Source of the DNA: Lutimonas saemankumensis
GTDB lineage: Bacteria > Bacteroidota > Bacteroidia > Flavobacteriales > Flavobacteriaceae
Direction: 5' to 3'
Length of the DNA: 64,000 bases
Assembly: GCF_020171465.1 (NCBI RefSeq)
Contig: NZ_JAIUZR010000003.1
Location: 124,001 to 188,000, forward strand
Part shown: positions 23,622 to 32,427 of the stretch, piece by piece
How the letters are laid out: each line of letters opens with the position of its first letter
How positions within the stretch are numbered: position 1 is the stretch's first letter
Translations under genes and position numbers: made by a program
The notes under the pieces: model-generated
The model's database searches: none
What the model was told of the DNA's origin: nothing
The model's input: only the letters and a program-made list of their open reading frames with translations

Positions 23622-26600
23622 TTAAAATTTAACATTTAAACCAATAGTAAATATCTGAGACAGAGGATACGTTCTGCTGTCAATCCCCATATTCAAGTTC
23701 TCTGCCTGACCTCCAATAGATCTAGGAAGAACTTCCGGATCAATACCTTTATAGCTTGTTACAGTGAACAAGTTAGTTCCTTGCAGGTAAATTCTAAATC
23801 TTTCCATACCCATTTTATCAGTAGTCTCTGTAGGTAGAGAATATCCGATCTGAAGGTTTTTCAATCTAAAGAATGAACCGTCTTCAACAAAGAAAGAGTT
23901 TGCATTTACTTCAACTCCTTGCAAACTGTTACTCAAGGCTGGCATATATGCATTTTGGTTATTTGGAGTCCATGAATCAAGAACATTTGTAGTTCTGTTT
24001 CCATTTGGGAAGATCGGGAAATCGAAAACTTTATTGTGGTTGTAGATATCGTTTCCTTGCGATCCGTTAAAGAACATAGAAACATCGAATCCTTTATAAC
24101 CAGCATTAAGGTTCAAACCATACGTAAAGTCTGGATGAGGAGAACCAATTTTAGTTCTGTCGTTATCATCAACTACGCCATCTGGCACTCCGTCTGGACC
24201 AGAAACATCTTCGTAAACCCATCTTCCGTTTTCATCGAATCCAGCAATCTGACGACCAAAGAAGTAAGAGATAGGCTCACCTTCCTCAGTTCTTGTGTAA
24301 GCACCTGCCCAGCTTGTTAACGCATTACCGTTAATCGGTGTTCCGTTAATAAGTTTGGTAACCTCGTTTCTGTAGTGAGACAAGTTGAATTGCGCTCCAA
24401 ATGAGAATCCGGAATCCCAGGTATTGTTATAGCCAACTGACCAGTCAACACCCGTATTCTTCACCTCACCTAAGTTTACAAATGGTGGTGGTGATTCAGG
24501 ACCGGTAGTAGGAATCAAGTTAGAGTTTCTTGCAAAAAGACCATCAGTAATGATCTGATAGAATTCGATAGAAGTCGTTAATTTACTTCCAAAGAAATCC
24601 AATTCTGCACCAATGTTACTTGTAACACTCTTTTCCCAACGAAGGTTTTCGTTACCAATTTGTGAAAGGATCGCTCCACTTGCAGCATTAGACTGTCCGC
24701 CCCATACATAAAAAGCATTTCCTTGATTGAACTCATAAAGGGTTTTTGTAGGGTTATTTACCGGTAGGTCTTGACTACCCAATTCTCCCCATGATGCTTT
24801 TAACTTGAATCTGTTTAAAACACCTGAGTTATTGAACCAGTCTTCATTACTCATTACCCAACCACCACTAAATGATGGAAAAACGTCTGATTTGTTGTCT
24901 CCAGCAAAACGAGAACTCTTATCCCAACGTACAGTTGCAGTTAAGAAGTATTTAGATTTGTAATTGTAATCAGCTGATCCAAATACAGAGAATAGGGTAT
25001 TTCCATTTGCATAGGCAAAGTCAACGGCAGGATCTCCAAAGCCATTGCTCAACAAATAAAAATCCGGAGATTCATTAAAGTAATCAGTTCTGCTGATCTG
25101 TTTACCTTTGTTGAAATTCTCCACGGCTTCTGTCGCTACAAATGCACTGATATTGTGATCGTCAGCGATTGTAGTATTGTACATTAACATGTTTGTCCAG
25201 GTCCAAGAATAGAAATTCTGATCTTGTTCGAACAAGTTGTTCACAGTGATTGCTTCACCATGTTCCGGATCTAAAGGAGTAAATCCTCTTTGGTCGAAAG
25301 CCTGGATCGAACCTGCGAAAGTAGTCTTAAAGGTCAAACCTTCAATAATTTCATAAGAAAGATAAACGTCTCCAAAAACTCTAAAGTTGTTGATGTAGTT
25401 ATCTTTTGCTCTGTAAGCTAACGCATAAGGCTGTCTTGTATTTGACAAGTCTGTTGAGTTAGAGTAGGTTCCAGAGAAATTACCATCAGTGTCATAAACC
25501 GCCATTAACGGAGTAGCTCTAAGCGCTGATTCCAGAGCTTCGCTGTTTCCGTATTGCTGTGTAGACCAGGATGCGTTCAAGTGCTGACCGATCTTTAATT
25601 TTTCAACCGGCTTAAATTCATTGTTCACCTGGATGTTACCTCTTGCAAAACCAGTGTGTTTTACAACACCGCCTCTGTTCAAGTAACCAACAGACATAAA
25701 TGATTTGCTCGTTTCAGTACCACCTTGCATAGAAACCGTAGCCTGAACCGTTGGAGCAGCCTGAGTAATTTCACTCCACCAGTCTGTACCGCCTGGTTGA
25801 ACCTCTACTGTAAGGCCTTCTCCTTTAGAACCGGTAAGGTCCAAAACATCAGGAATCACAGGTCCGTTAGGATCTCTACCATATTGTACGTGACCTCTAA
25901 AATCTCCACCTGACTGTTGTTGGTCATAAGCATAACCTGCCCAAAGCATGTCAGCATGCTGCTGGATGTTTAACATGTCAGGAATACCGATCGCGTTCGC
26001 AACACCCGTATAGATATCAACCGTGATGGTTGATTTCTCCATATTGTAGCTACCTGATTTTGTAGTTACAATGATAACCCCGTTAGATGCCCTAGATCCG
26101 TAGATCGCAGCTGCACCGTCTTTCAAAACGTTCATCTGATCAATGTCAGCAGGGTTAATAGAAGTTAATACATTCGGGTCCGTAGTCTGAACTCCGTCAA
26201 TAATGTAAAGAGGCCCTGTACCATTGGTTGAACCAATACCACGGATATTTACATTAGGAGCAGTACCCGGAGAACCGTTGCTCAATACCTGAACACCAGT
26301 TACACGACCCTGAAGCGCTTCTGCGGCGTTCACGGTAGGAACTTTTAAAGCTTCTTCCATATCAACCGAAGCAACCGATCCTGTTATGTCCCCTCTTGTT
26401 TGAACAGCATAACCGGTAACAACTACTTCCTCAAGGGTGTTGTCCCCTCCGGCAAGCGTAATGTTGATTACAGAATCACTTCCTACTGTTGCAGTTGAAG
26501 TGGTCATTCCGATGAAAGAAAACTCTAATACGTCGCCTTCATTGGCTTCAATAGAGTAATTTCCGTCGAAATCAGTAGTAACACCTGTGGAGGTGCCCTG

Positions 26601-26735
26601 AACAACTACAGCAGCACCGGGCAGCGGCCCGTCAGCGTCTGAAACTGTCCCTGTGATCGTCTTCTGCGCCATTGCAAAGCCACAGCTGAAGAAAATCCCC
26701 AGAATGATTAAACTTTTAAATAATTGTTTTCCCAT
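23622..26735 (-). CDS. SusC/RagA-family TonB-dependent transporter
   Basis: A 1037-aa outer-membrane importer. It has a signal peptide (1-23), a carboxypeptidase-like regulatory domain (about 25-105: ITGTVSDADGPLPGAAVVV, TDFDGNYSI), the VVTGYAVQTRGDITGSV segment, and the plug (GSTNGTGPLYIIDGV; MNVLKDGAAAIYGSRASNG). The 22-stranded barrel ends in IFTIGLNVKF. The length is typical. It is the first gene of the susCD unit and faces away from the AraC regulator and the DUF1080 gene. No anti-sigma factor or SARP-type sensor is adjacent; control by the AraC regulator or the LytS/LytT pair is possible. Confidence 0.97.
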   Translation of the reverse strand: MGKQLFKSLIILGIFFSCGFAMAQKTITGTVSDADGPLPGAAVVVQGTSTGVTTDFDGNYSIEANEGDVLEFSFIGMTTSTATVGSDSVINITLAGGDNTLEEVVVTGYAVQTRGDITGSVASVDMEEALKVPTVNAAEALQGRVTGVQVLSNGSPGTAPNVNIRGIGSTNGTGPLYIIDGVQTTDPNVLTSINPADIDQMNVLKDGAAAIYGSRASNGVIIVTTKSGSYNMEKSTITVDIYTGVANAIGIPDMLNIQQHADMLWAGYAYDQQQSGGDFRGHVQYGRDPNGPVIPDVLDLTGSKGEGLTVEVQPGGTDWWSEITQAAPTVQATVSMQGGTETSKSFMSVGYLNRGGVVKHTGFARGNIQVNNEFKPVEKLKIGQHLNASWSTQQYGNSEALESALRATPLMAVYDTDGNFSGTYSNSTDLSNTRQPYALAYRAKDNYINNFRVFGDVYLSYEIIEGLTFKTTFAGSIQAFDQRGFTPLDPEHGEAITVNNLFEQDQNFYSWTWTNMLMYNTTIADDHNISAFVATEAVENFNKGKQISRTDYFNESPDFYLLSNGFGDPAVDFAYANGNTLFSVFGSADYNYKSKYFLTATVRWDKSSRFAGDNKSDVFPSFSGGWVMSNEDWFNNSGVLNRFKLKASWGELGSQDLPVNNPTKTLYEFNQGNAFYVWGGQSNAASGAILSQIGNENLRWEKSVTSNIGAELDFFGSKLTTSIEFYQIITDGLFARNSNLIPTTGPESPPPFVNLGEVKNTGVDWSVGYNNTWDSGFSFGAQFNLSHYRNEVTKLINGTPINGNALTSWAGAYTRTEEGEPISYFFGRQIAGFDENGRWVYEDVSGPDGVPDGVVDDNDRTKIGSPHPDFTYGLNLNAGYKGFDVSMFFNGSQGNDIYNHNKVFDFPIFPNGNRTTNVLDSWTPNNQNAYMPALSNSLQGVEVNANSFFVEDGSFFRLKNLQIGYSLPTETTDKMGMERFRIYLQGTNLFTVTSYKGIDPEVLPRSIGGQAENLNMGIDSRTYPLSQIFTIGLNVKF

Positions 26736-26965
26736 AATAAATAATTATTAATTAATAAATTGATTGTAAGCGTGCAGTTTTTTGAGAAAAACTACCAAAA
26801 AATATTTTCAATGCATAAGGATATAAGTTTAAATTTTGTTTTTAAAAATTAATATACAAATAACACAAAACGCCCTATGGATAACATTTTTTTAACAATT
26901 AAATTGAATTTGTACCCTAAGCGTTAATTTCTTCATAAATTTTAACCTGCAATATATAAAATATA

Positions 26966-27766
26966 TCAATTCAATTCCAATAACATTATATTTTTAAATT
27001 CCACCGGATGACTCTCGCTTTGAAGCGAAATATACCCGTTTTTCAAGGGTTCCCCGGATTTTTCCTCTAATGTATTGTATTCACCTCCAATAACAGGTTT
27101 GTTATATTCCAGAACCTGAGCACCATTTATGGAATGCTTTATCACCGAATCTCCTCTTACTTCAACCTCCAAATCGACCCATTGATCACCATAAAAAGTG
27201 TCTGAACCCGAATCGATACAATGCGCAGTTACCAACTCATCATTCATATGTACGTGGGTCCCCGGAGAACATAAATTTGCCGTGGTTCTTGGTGTTCCTT
27301 TCTGCAATCCTCCAAGCAGCTGAACCTCCAGTGAAACAGGAAAAGCCTGATCGATCTTCATGGATTGCGGATCCTGGCAATGAATCATGACCCCACTGTT
27401 TCTGTGTGCCCAGTTTTCTCCACCTTTTGCCTGATTTCCCACAAACCTGTATTTCATTTTCAATTTATAGTTACTGAAAGGTTTTTCATAAAACAGATGG
27501 CCAAATGAATTATCGAAATCTTCATACTCTTTGTAATTAACACAAATAGCGCTATCCCTCACTATAAAGGTGTTTTTCCAGTTTGTTTTGAAAGGATGCC
27601 CGCTTATTTTCACGTTCCAGCCCTCCAGGTCCACCCCGTTGAACAGTTGTATCCATTTTTCATAATCTGCTGTGTTCTGATCAGCATTATCTTTTGGCGA
27701 TTTGCAATTTACTAATAAAATTGAAAAAATGATAAGAATAATGTAATGTTGAATAATGCCTTTCAT
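26966..27766 (-). CDS. DUF1080 (3-keto-disaccharide hydrolase-like) lipoprotein
   Basis: The lipobox fits the start at ATG 27766 (LLVNCKS, Cys21); a longer start at 27796 adds ten residues before it and is less likely. The concanavalin-like DUF1080 domain (about 35-266) has WIQLFNGVDLEGWNV, the NSGVMIHCQDP segment and a C-terminal NGYISLQSESHPVEFKNI. DUF1080 enzymes have been linked to cleavage of 3-keto-glycosides. It is divergent from the AraC gene and lies upstream of susC. It is one of three DUF1080 lipoproteins in this locus. Confidence 0.88.
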   Translation of the reverse strand: MKGIIQHYIILIIFSILLVNCKSPKDNADQNTADYEKWIQLFNGVDLEGWNVKISGHPFKTNWKNTFIVRDSAICVNYKEYEDFDNSFGHLFYEKPFSNYKLKMKYRFVGNQAKGGENWAHRNSGVMIHCQDPQSMKIDQAFPVSLEVQLLGGLQKGTPRTTANLCSPGTHVHMNDELVTAHCIDSGSDTFYGDQWVDLEVEVRGDSVIKHSINGAQVLEYNKPVIGGEYNTLEEKSGEPLKNGYISLQSESHPVEFKNIMLLELN

Positions 27767-27822
27767 TACTTTTAACGTATCAATTTCATACTGCAATTTA
27801 AAACCTTCATATAGTTCTACTC

Positions 27823-27834
27823 AATCGATTTCGT
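27823..27834. promoter_or_regulatory. Partial copy of the CGAAATCGATTTCG operator
   Basis: AATCGATTTCGT lies between the divergent DUF1080 and AraC genes. It repeats the core and right half of the perfect palindrome upstream of pfkA (42367-42380), with two mismatches in the left arm. Confidence 0.3.
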
Positions 27835-27945
27835 AAAGTTTTACAATTTATATTAACAATAATCAAAGGTGATTTTCAATAAAAATTTTGTAAAACTGCG
27901 TCCAAATTAATTACTTTGCCCTTCAACCATGTTCAAAATATTTCA

Positions 27946-28965
27946 GTGAAAGTCAGTATACACAAAATTGAACCTTACCGAGCTGAGGGTGTCGTTTATC
28001 ATGCGGACACCTGTTTACCACTTATCGATGCAGTTGCCCGCGAAAAGTTAAAGTTCAAGGCTTTGGCCCGTTATACCTATCCGGGAGATCGTTTGACGGA
28101 AGACACCAAAGGTTTAAATTCAATTGGATACTGGGATGCAGCTGAACCTCAGGACTGGGGCCTTGACTGGCACAGAAACGAGGGGATTGAAATACATTTT
28201 TTAGAGTCAGGAACCATGCCTTATTCTCAGGAAAAGAGCCAGACAGTCTTGATGCCCAACGACCTGACCATAACAAGGCCCTGGGAGGCCCATAAAGTAG
28301 GAAGTCCAAAAATTGGTATGGGTAAATTTTATTGGGTGATTATAGACCTGGGGGTAAGAAGGCCGCACCAGGAATGGGAGTGGCCGGAATGGGTTATGAT
28401 GACAAAAAATGACCTCGACCGATTGACGAAGATACTCAGACAGGATGATCAATGGCTCTGGAAATCAAATCCAAAAATCAGGGAATGTTTTCATAAAATA
28501 GGGGTTGCTGTAGATGGTGATGATAGGGGAGACAGCGCCTCCAGGATCAGGTTGCTGGTCAATGAGCTTTTGTTGCTTCTTTTGGAACTGATAGATTCGA
28601 AGGAGGTAGTACTCAATGAGTCCCTGACCGATAGTTCAAGAAGTGTCAAATTGTTTTTGAGCGAGCTGGACAAAAACCTTTCCGAAAACTGGACCATAGA
28701 AAAGATGGCTGATTCCGCGGGAGTCGGGCTTACCCGTTTTACATACCATTGCAGACAATTGACAAACACGACACCTATGCGCTATCTGGCCATGAAAAGA
28801 ATAGAAAAGGCCAAAGATATCATGCAGCACAGTCCCGAACTAAGTGTGGCTGAAGTGGCTTATAGTTGTGGTTTCGCCACGAGCCAGTACTTTTCAACAG
28901 TTTTTAAAAAGCAGGAAAAATGCACGCCACTGGAATTTAAAACAGGTTTGATTCAGTCTGTATAA
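27946..28965 (+). CDS. AraC-family transcriptional regulator
   Basis: A regulator with an N-terminal cupin-like sensing domain (HADTCLPLIDAVAREKL; WHRNEGIEIHFLESGTMPYSQ) and a C-terminal AraC double helix-turn-helix (ENWTIEKMADSAGVGLTRFTYHCRQLTNTTPMRYL; SVAEVAYSCGFATSQYFSTVFKKQEKCTPLEF). I prefer the GTG at 27946 as start (339 aa): the in-frame TTG at 27916 falls inside TTACTTTG, a near-consensus -7 element, and so should be upstream of the transcript. It sits between the divergent halves of the DUF1080/oxidoreductase locus and is the obvious candidate for its local regulator. Confidence 0.9.
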   Translation: MKVSIHKIEPYRAEGVVYHADTCLPLIDAVAREKLKFKALARYTYPGDRLTEDTKGLNSIGYWDAAEPQDWGLDWHRNEGIEIHFLESGTMPYSQEKSQTVLMPNDLTITRPWEAHKVGSPKIGMGKFYWVIIDLGVRRPHQEWEWPEWVMMTKNDLDRLTKILRQDDQWLWKSNPKIRECFHKIGVAVDGDDRGDSASRIRLLVNELLLLLLELIDSKEVVLNESLTDSSRSVKLFLSELDKNLSENWTIEKMADSAGVGLTRFTYHCRQLTNTTPMRYLAMKRIEKAKDIMQHSPELSVAEVAYSCGFATSQYFSTVFKKQEKCTPLEFKTGLIQSV

Positions 28966-28999
28966 TATAGTTCACTGATAAACCTGAATTCTATTACGG

Positions 29000-29007
29000 T
29001 ACTTTTG
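29000..29007 (+). promoter_or_regulatory. Possible -7 box of the 3-keto-sugar operon
   Basis: TACTTTTG matches TAnnTTTG but lies 163 bp before the ATG at 29170. The leader would contain the AGAGTTA/TAACTCT hairpin at 29046-29067. Confidence 0.35.
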
Positions 29008-29045
29008 TAATAAATTGAATTTATCGTAACCCCCTTGTCTGGCCG

Positions 29046-29067
29046 AGAGTTAATTATGAATAACTCT
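29046..29067 (+). repeat. Small hairpin in the leader of the TIM-barrel gene
   Basis: AGAGTTA and TAACTCT pair perfectly around an 8-nt loop. No T-run follows. Confidence 0.3.
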
Positions 29068-29169
29068 GGGTTAAAATTGTATAATTTCTTTCACTGAATA
29101 ATAATACACAGTTTTACCCTTTTTATCGCTTAATTTCACAGACCTAAATTCAGTTTAAATTTATCGAAA

Positions 29170-30165
29170 ATGAGAAACACCAATAAAATGCTAAGACAAT
29201 ATGGATTCATTGTTTTATTGTCCATCGCGCTGATCAGTTGCGGGAAAAAGGAAAAAGAAGCTGTAAAGGAAGAGACAGGTACTGAAACAGTAGAAGTTCA
29301 AAAACCATTTTTTAAATTATCCCTGGCCCAGTGGTCCTTGCATAAGGCAATTTTTGCCGGAGAACTAAGCCCGCTTGACTTTGCACAGAAAGCGAGTGAA
29401 TTAGGATTTGATGGTATCGAATATGTAAGTCAGTTGTATACAAAAGAGCTGGAAAAAGGAGATGACCCTCAGGCAGCCATGGATAATTTGCTTAAAACCC
29501 TTAAAGAAAACAGCGAAAAATATAATGTGGCCAATGTGCTCATCATGGTGGATGGCGAAGGTCATTTAGCTACGGTGAATGATGAAGAAAGAGCTCAAAC
29601 GGTAGAGAATCATAAAAAATGGGTGGATGCCGCCAAATATTTAGGTTGTCATTCCATTCGTGTCAATGCACACGGTGAGGGTACTTACGAAGAAGTTGCT
29701 GAAGCCGCAGTAAAGGGGTTGACGGCGCTTTCAACCTATGCTGCAACCCAAGGTATCAACGTACTTGTGGAAAATCACGGAGGTTATACTTCAAACGGGC
29801 AATGGCTGGCAGAAGTCATGTCAAAAGTAAACATGCCAAATTGCGGGACCTTACCGGATTTTGGAAACTTTTGTATGACCGAAGGTTATGGTTCAATCAA
29901 CAGTAAAGAATGTGAAGATCCTTATGATATATATAAAGGTGTAGAAGAACTAATGCCTTTTGCAAAAGCAGTAAGTGCAAAAAGTTATGATTTTGATGCT
30001 GACGGGAATCAACCAAAGATCGACTATGCTAAAATGCTTCAGATCGTAAAGGATGCCGGATATGAAGGTTTTGTTGGAGTTGAATATGAGGGAGGCAATT
30101 TATCTGAGATCGATGGGATCAATGCGACCAAGGCACTTCTGTTGAAATCTGCAGAACAGCTTTAA
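29170..30165 (+). CDS. Sugar phosphate isomerase/epimerase-like TIM-barrel lipoprotein
   Basis: A 331-aa protein with a lipobox (IALISCGKKEK, Cys24) and a xylose-isomerase-like TIM barrel from about residue 45. Probable metal ligands are the Glu in VLVENHGG, the Asp in TLPDFGNFC and the Glu in FVGVEYEGG, with HSIRVNAHGEG before them. In the Bacteroides locus with similar gene content, as I recall it, a protein of this kind is a hydratase or epimerase acting on 3-keto intermediates; a lipid anchor places this one outside the cytoplasm. It is the first gene of a run with Gfo/Idh/MocA and DUF1080 genes (59-bp gap to the next). Confidence 0.87.
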   Translation: MRNTNKMLRQYGFIVLLSIALISCGKKEKEAVKEETGTETVEVQKPFFKLSLAQWSLHKAIFAGELSPLDFAQKASELGFDGIEYVSQLYTKELEKGDDPQAAMDNLLKTLKENSEKYNVANVLIMVDGEGHLATVNDEERAQTVENHKKWVDAAKYLGCHSIRVNAHGEGTYEEVAEAAVKGLTALSTYAATQGINVLVENHGGYTSNGQWLAEVMSKVNMPNCGTLPDFGNFCMTEGYGSINSKECEDPYDIYKGVEELMPFAKAVSAKSYDFDADGNQPKIDYAKMLQIVKDAGYEGFVGVEYEGGNLSEIDGINATKALLLKSAEQL

Positions 30166-30224
30166 TATTTTTTTGAAAAGAAGATTAAATTGAGCATCAT
30201 TAATATGGATTAAACATTTTTCGT

Positions 30225-31361
30225 ATGGGTTCAAAGATCAGATTAGGTATAATCGGAGGCGGTGGAGACTCTTTGATAGGGGTTTTGCATCGTGTGGCCT
30301 CCAGTATGTTTGATCGATATGAACTGGTAGGAGGCGTATTTAATCCTGACTGGGAGGAAAATATCGGATTTGCAGAGCGGATTGGATTAAAAACAGACAG
30401 GGTTTATAAAGATTTTGAGACCCTGATATCTGAAGAAGTAAAACTTCCTAAGGCTGAACGGATGGAGGTCATATCGGTACTTACGCCAAATTTTCTTCAT
30501 TATCCAATGGCCAAAAAACTTTTGGAAAATGGTTTTCACGTGATCTGCGAGAAGCCTTTAACCACGACCTATGAAGAGGCTCTTGATCTTAAAAAGACCA
30601 AGGATTTGTCTAACAATATTTTTGCCGTGACCTATACCTACTCGGGTTATCCTATGATCAGGCAAATGAGAAAAATGATTGAAGAAGGGGTGCTCGGGGA
30701 AATTCAAAAGGTAGATGTTCAGTATTTTCAGGGATGGATCAATCCTATTATTCACGATGCTGATAAAAGAGCGGCAACATGGAGGTTGCAACCCGATAAA
30801 TCAGGAATAAGTTGTTGTATTGGTGACATCGGTACGCATGCATTTGATATGATCGAGTTTGTTACTGGTTTGAAAGTGAAGAAAGTACTGTCAGATCTGA
30901 ATTATGTTTATCAGGACAATCAAATGGATGTTGACGGAACCGTTTTAATCCGATTTTCTGAAAATGTGAAAGGCGTTATCCGTGCGAGCCAGATCGCTAC
31001 CGGGGAAGAGAATAGCTTTATCGTAAAGATTTACGGTCAGAAAGCGGGATTGAAATGGAATCAGGAAAATCCCAATTATGTGGAGTTCCTTCAAGAGGGG
31101 AAAGCCCTTAAGGTCCTGAAACCTGGGCATGCCTACAACAGTGCATTGTCTCTGGACGGGACTAAGCTTCCGCCGGGCCATCCTGAAGGAATTTTTGATG
31201 CCATGGGAAATATATACAAAGGGGTAGCCAGAGCCATAAAAGGGGAACCTTATGATGAGGCGGAGTATCCGTCTTTGGAGGATGGTATGCGAGGTATGAA
31301 TTTTATAGAGCAAACCGTAGCCTCTCATATAGATGGAAATGTCTGGAAGGAGCTTGATTGA
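30225..31361 (+). CDS. Gfo/Idh/MocA-family oxidoreductase, cytoplasmic
   Basis: A 378-aa NAD(P)-dependent sugar dehydrogenase. The Rossmann motif is GIIGGGGDSLIG near the N-terminus and the catalytic Lys is in VICEKPLTTTYEEAL. A possible catalytic Asp/His pair is in CIGDIGTHAFDMIEF. There is no signal peptide, so it is cytoplasmic, unlike the other oxidoreductase of this locus. It lies 59 bp after the TIM-barrel gene and 24 bp before a DUF1080 gene, so it belongs to one operon. Sugar oxidation or reduction of a keto sugar is inferred; the substrate is unknown. Confidence 0.92.
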   Translation: MGSKIRLGIIGGGGDSLIGVLHRVASSMFDRYELVGGVFNPDWEENIGFAERIGLKTDRVYKDFETLISEEVKLPKAERMEVISVLTPNFLHYPMAKKLLENGFHVICEKPLTTTYEEALDLKKTKDLSNNIFAVTYTYSGYPMIRQMRKMIEEGVLGEIQKVDVQYFQGWINPIIHDADKRAATWRLQPDKSGISCCIGDIGTHAFDMIEFVTGLKVKKVLSDLNYVYQDNQMDVDGTVLIRFSENVKGVIRASQIATGEENSFIVKIYGQKAGLKWNQENPNYVEFLQEGKALKVLKPGHAYNSALSLDGTKLPPGHPEGIFDAMGNIYKGVARAIKGEPYDEAEYPSLEDGMRGMNFIEQTVASHIDGNVWKELD

Positions 31362-31385
31362 GAATTCAAAATATATAATTATTGC

Positions 31386-32141
31386 ATGAAGAATATTGTC
31401 ATCATTCTGGGTTTAATTGTTTTGATTTTTTCCTGTAAGGACAAGAAAGAATCAGACGTTGGGACCGGAACCAATTCATCGGGTACTGAAATTGAAGAGG
31501 CCTCGGAATATGACCAAGGAGGGTGGGTTGAGCTTTTTGATGGTAAGACCTTTAATGGCTGGCATACTTATTTGTCGGACAGTATTTCAGATCAATGGAA
31601 AATTGAAGACGGCGTCATGTATTATGAACCTGATCCCGAAAAGAATCAGGGAATGAACAATCTTGTAACGGACAAAAAATTTGAAAGTTTTGAATTGTCC
31701 CTGGAATGGAAGATCTCGGTGGATGGAAACAGCGGAGTTTTTTATGGGGTGCTTGAAGATGAGAAATACGTTGTTCCCTATATGACCGCACCTGAAATAC
31801 AGATTAGAGATTATACGAATATTCCTGAGTTTTCTGATCATAAACAGATGTCAGGGGCCATATTCGGTATTGTGGGGCCGGAAAATGATGTTTCCAGGAA
31901 GGCCGGGGAATGGAACCGGTTTTTGATCCGTATTGATCATAAAAAAAATGAGGGTTCAGTGGTGCTCAATGGTAAGGAAATCATCAGTTATCCGGTAAAT
32001 GGAGTGGAATGGGAAAGCCTGGTTGAGAATTCTAAATTCAAAGGATGGGAAGGGTTTGGAATCAGAAGATCAGGGAGTATAGGGTTGCAGGACCACGCTT
32101 ACGGAGTCTGGTTCAGGAACATTAAAATTAGAGAATTATAA
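31386..32141 (+). CDS. DUF1080 lipoprotein (second copy)
   Basis: A 251-aa lipoprotein (lipobox VLIFSCKDKK, Cys17) with a Ser/Thr/Glu-rich linker and a DUF1080 domain from about residue 48 (WVELFDGKTFNGWHTY; ISVDGNSGVFYGV; GSIGLQDHAYGVWFRNIKI). It is expected to cleave 3-keto-glycosides outside the cytoplasm. It starts 24 bp after the Gfo/Idh/MocA gene. It resembles the third copy at 34076 more than the copy at 26966 (shared GLQDHxxxVWFRNIKI end), which suggests a local duplication. Confidence 0.9.
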   Translation: MKNIVIILGLIVLIFSCKDKKESDVGTGTNSSGTEIEEASEYDQGGWVELFDGKTFNGWHTYLSDSISDQWKIEDGVMYYEPDPEKNQGMNNLVTDKKFESFELSLEWKISVDGNSGVFYGVLEDEKYVVPYMTAPEIQIRDYTNIPEFSDHKQMSGAIFGIVGPENDVSRKAGEWNRFLIRIDHKKNEGSVVLNGKEIISYPVNGVEWESLVENSKFKGWEGFGIRRSGSIGLQDHAYGVWFRNIKIREL

Positions 32142-32165
32142 GGAATTGCCGGTTGGGCCAATTCC
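32142..32165 (+). repeat. Hairpin directly after a DUF1080 gene
   Basis: GGAATTG/CAATTCC with a 10-nt loop begins at the base after the stop codon. There is no T-run. Confidence 0.4.
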
Positions 32166-32427
32166 TCAGGGACAGGAAGTTCTAAGGAATCAATAATTGA
32201 GGTTTTTTATACTTTCTATCCCAAAATAATTGAGTATTAGTTAGTATATTTACGTTTTTTGAATTATTCCCATGTCCATTATGCTGAACGGTTTATAGAT
32301 GTGGCGAAAAAATGGAATGAAGAAATAATGCTCTCAAAAGCGTAGGTTAGAGTTTTTAAACAATTTAGGATTTAATAATCGAATATAGATCACCGATTTT
32401 TTCTAATTAATTAAGTATTGAAATATT

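Noticed and set aside
26736-26965. Promoter of susC
   Set aside because: No exact TAnnTTTG on the minus strand is found in this gap (only a TA-N3-TTTG variant), so I do not mark one.
32142-32427. A hidden gene in the 286-bp gap before the Tat oxidoreductase gene
   Set aside because: No frame longer than a few dozen codons with a plausible start or domain is visible; only the hairpin at its start stands out.
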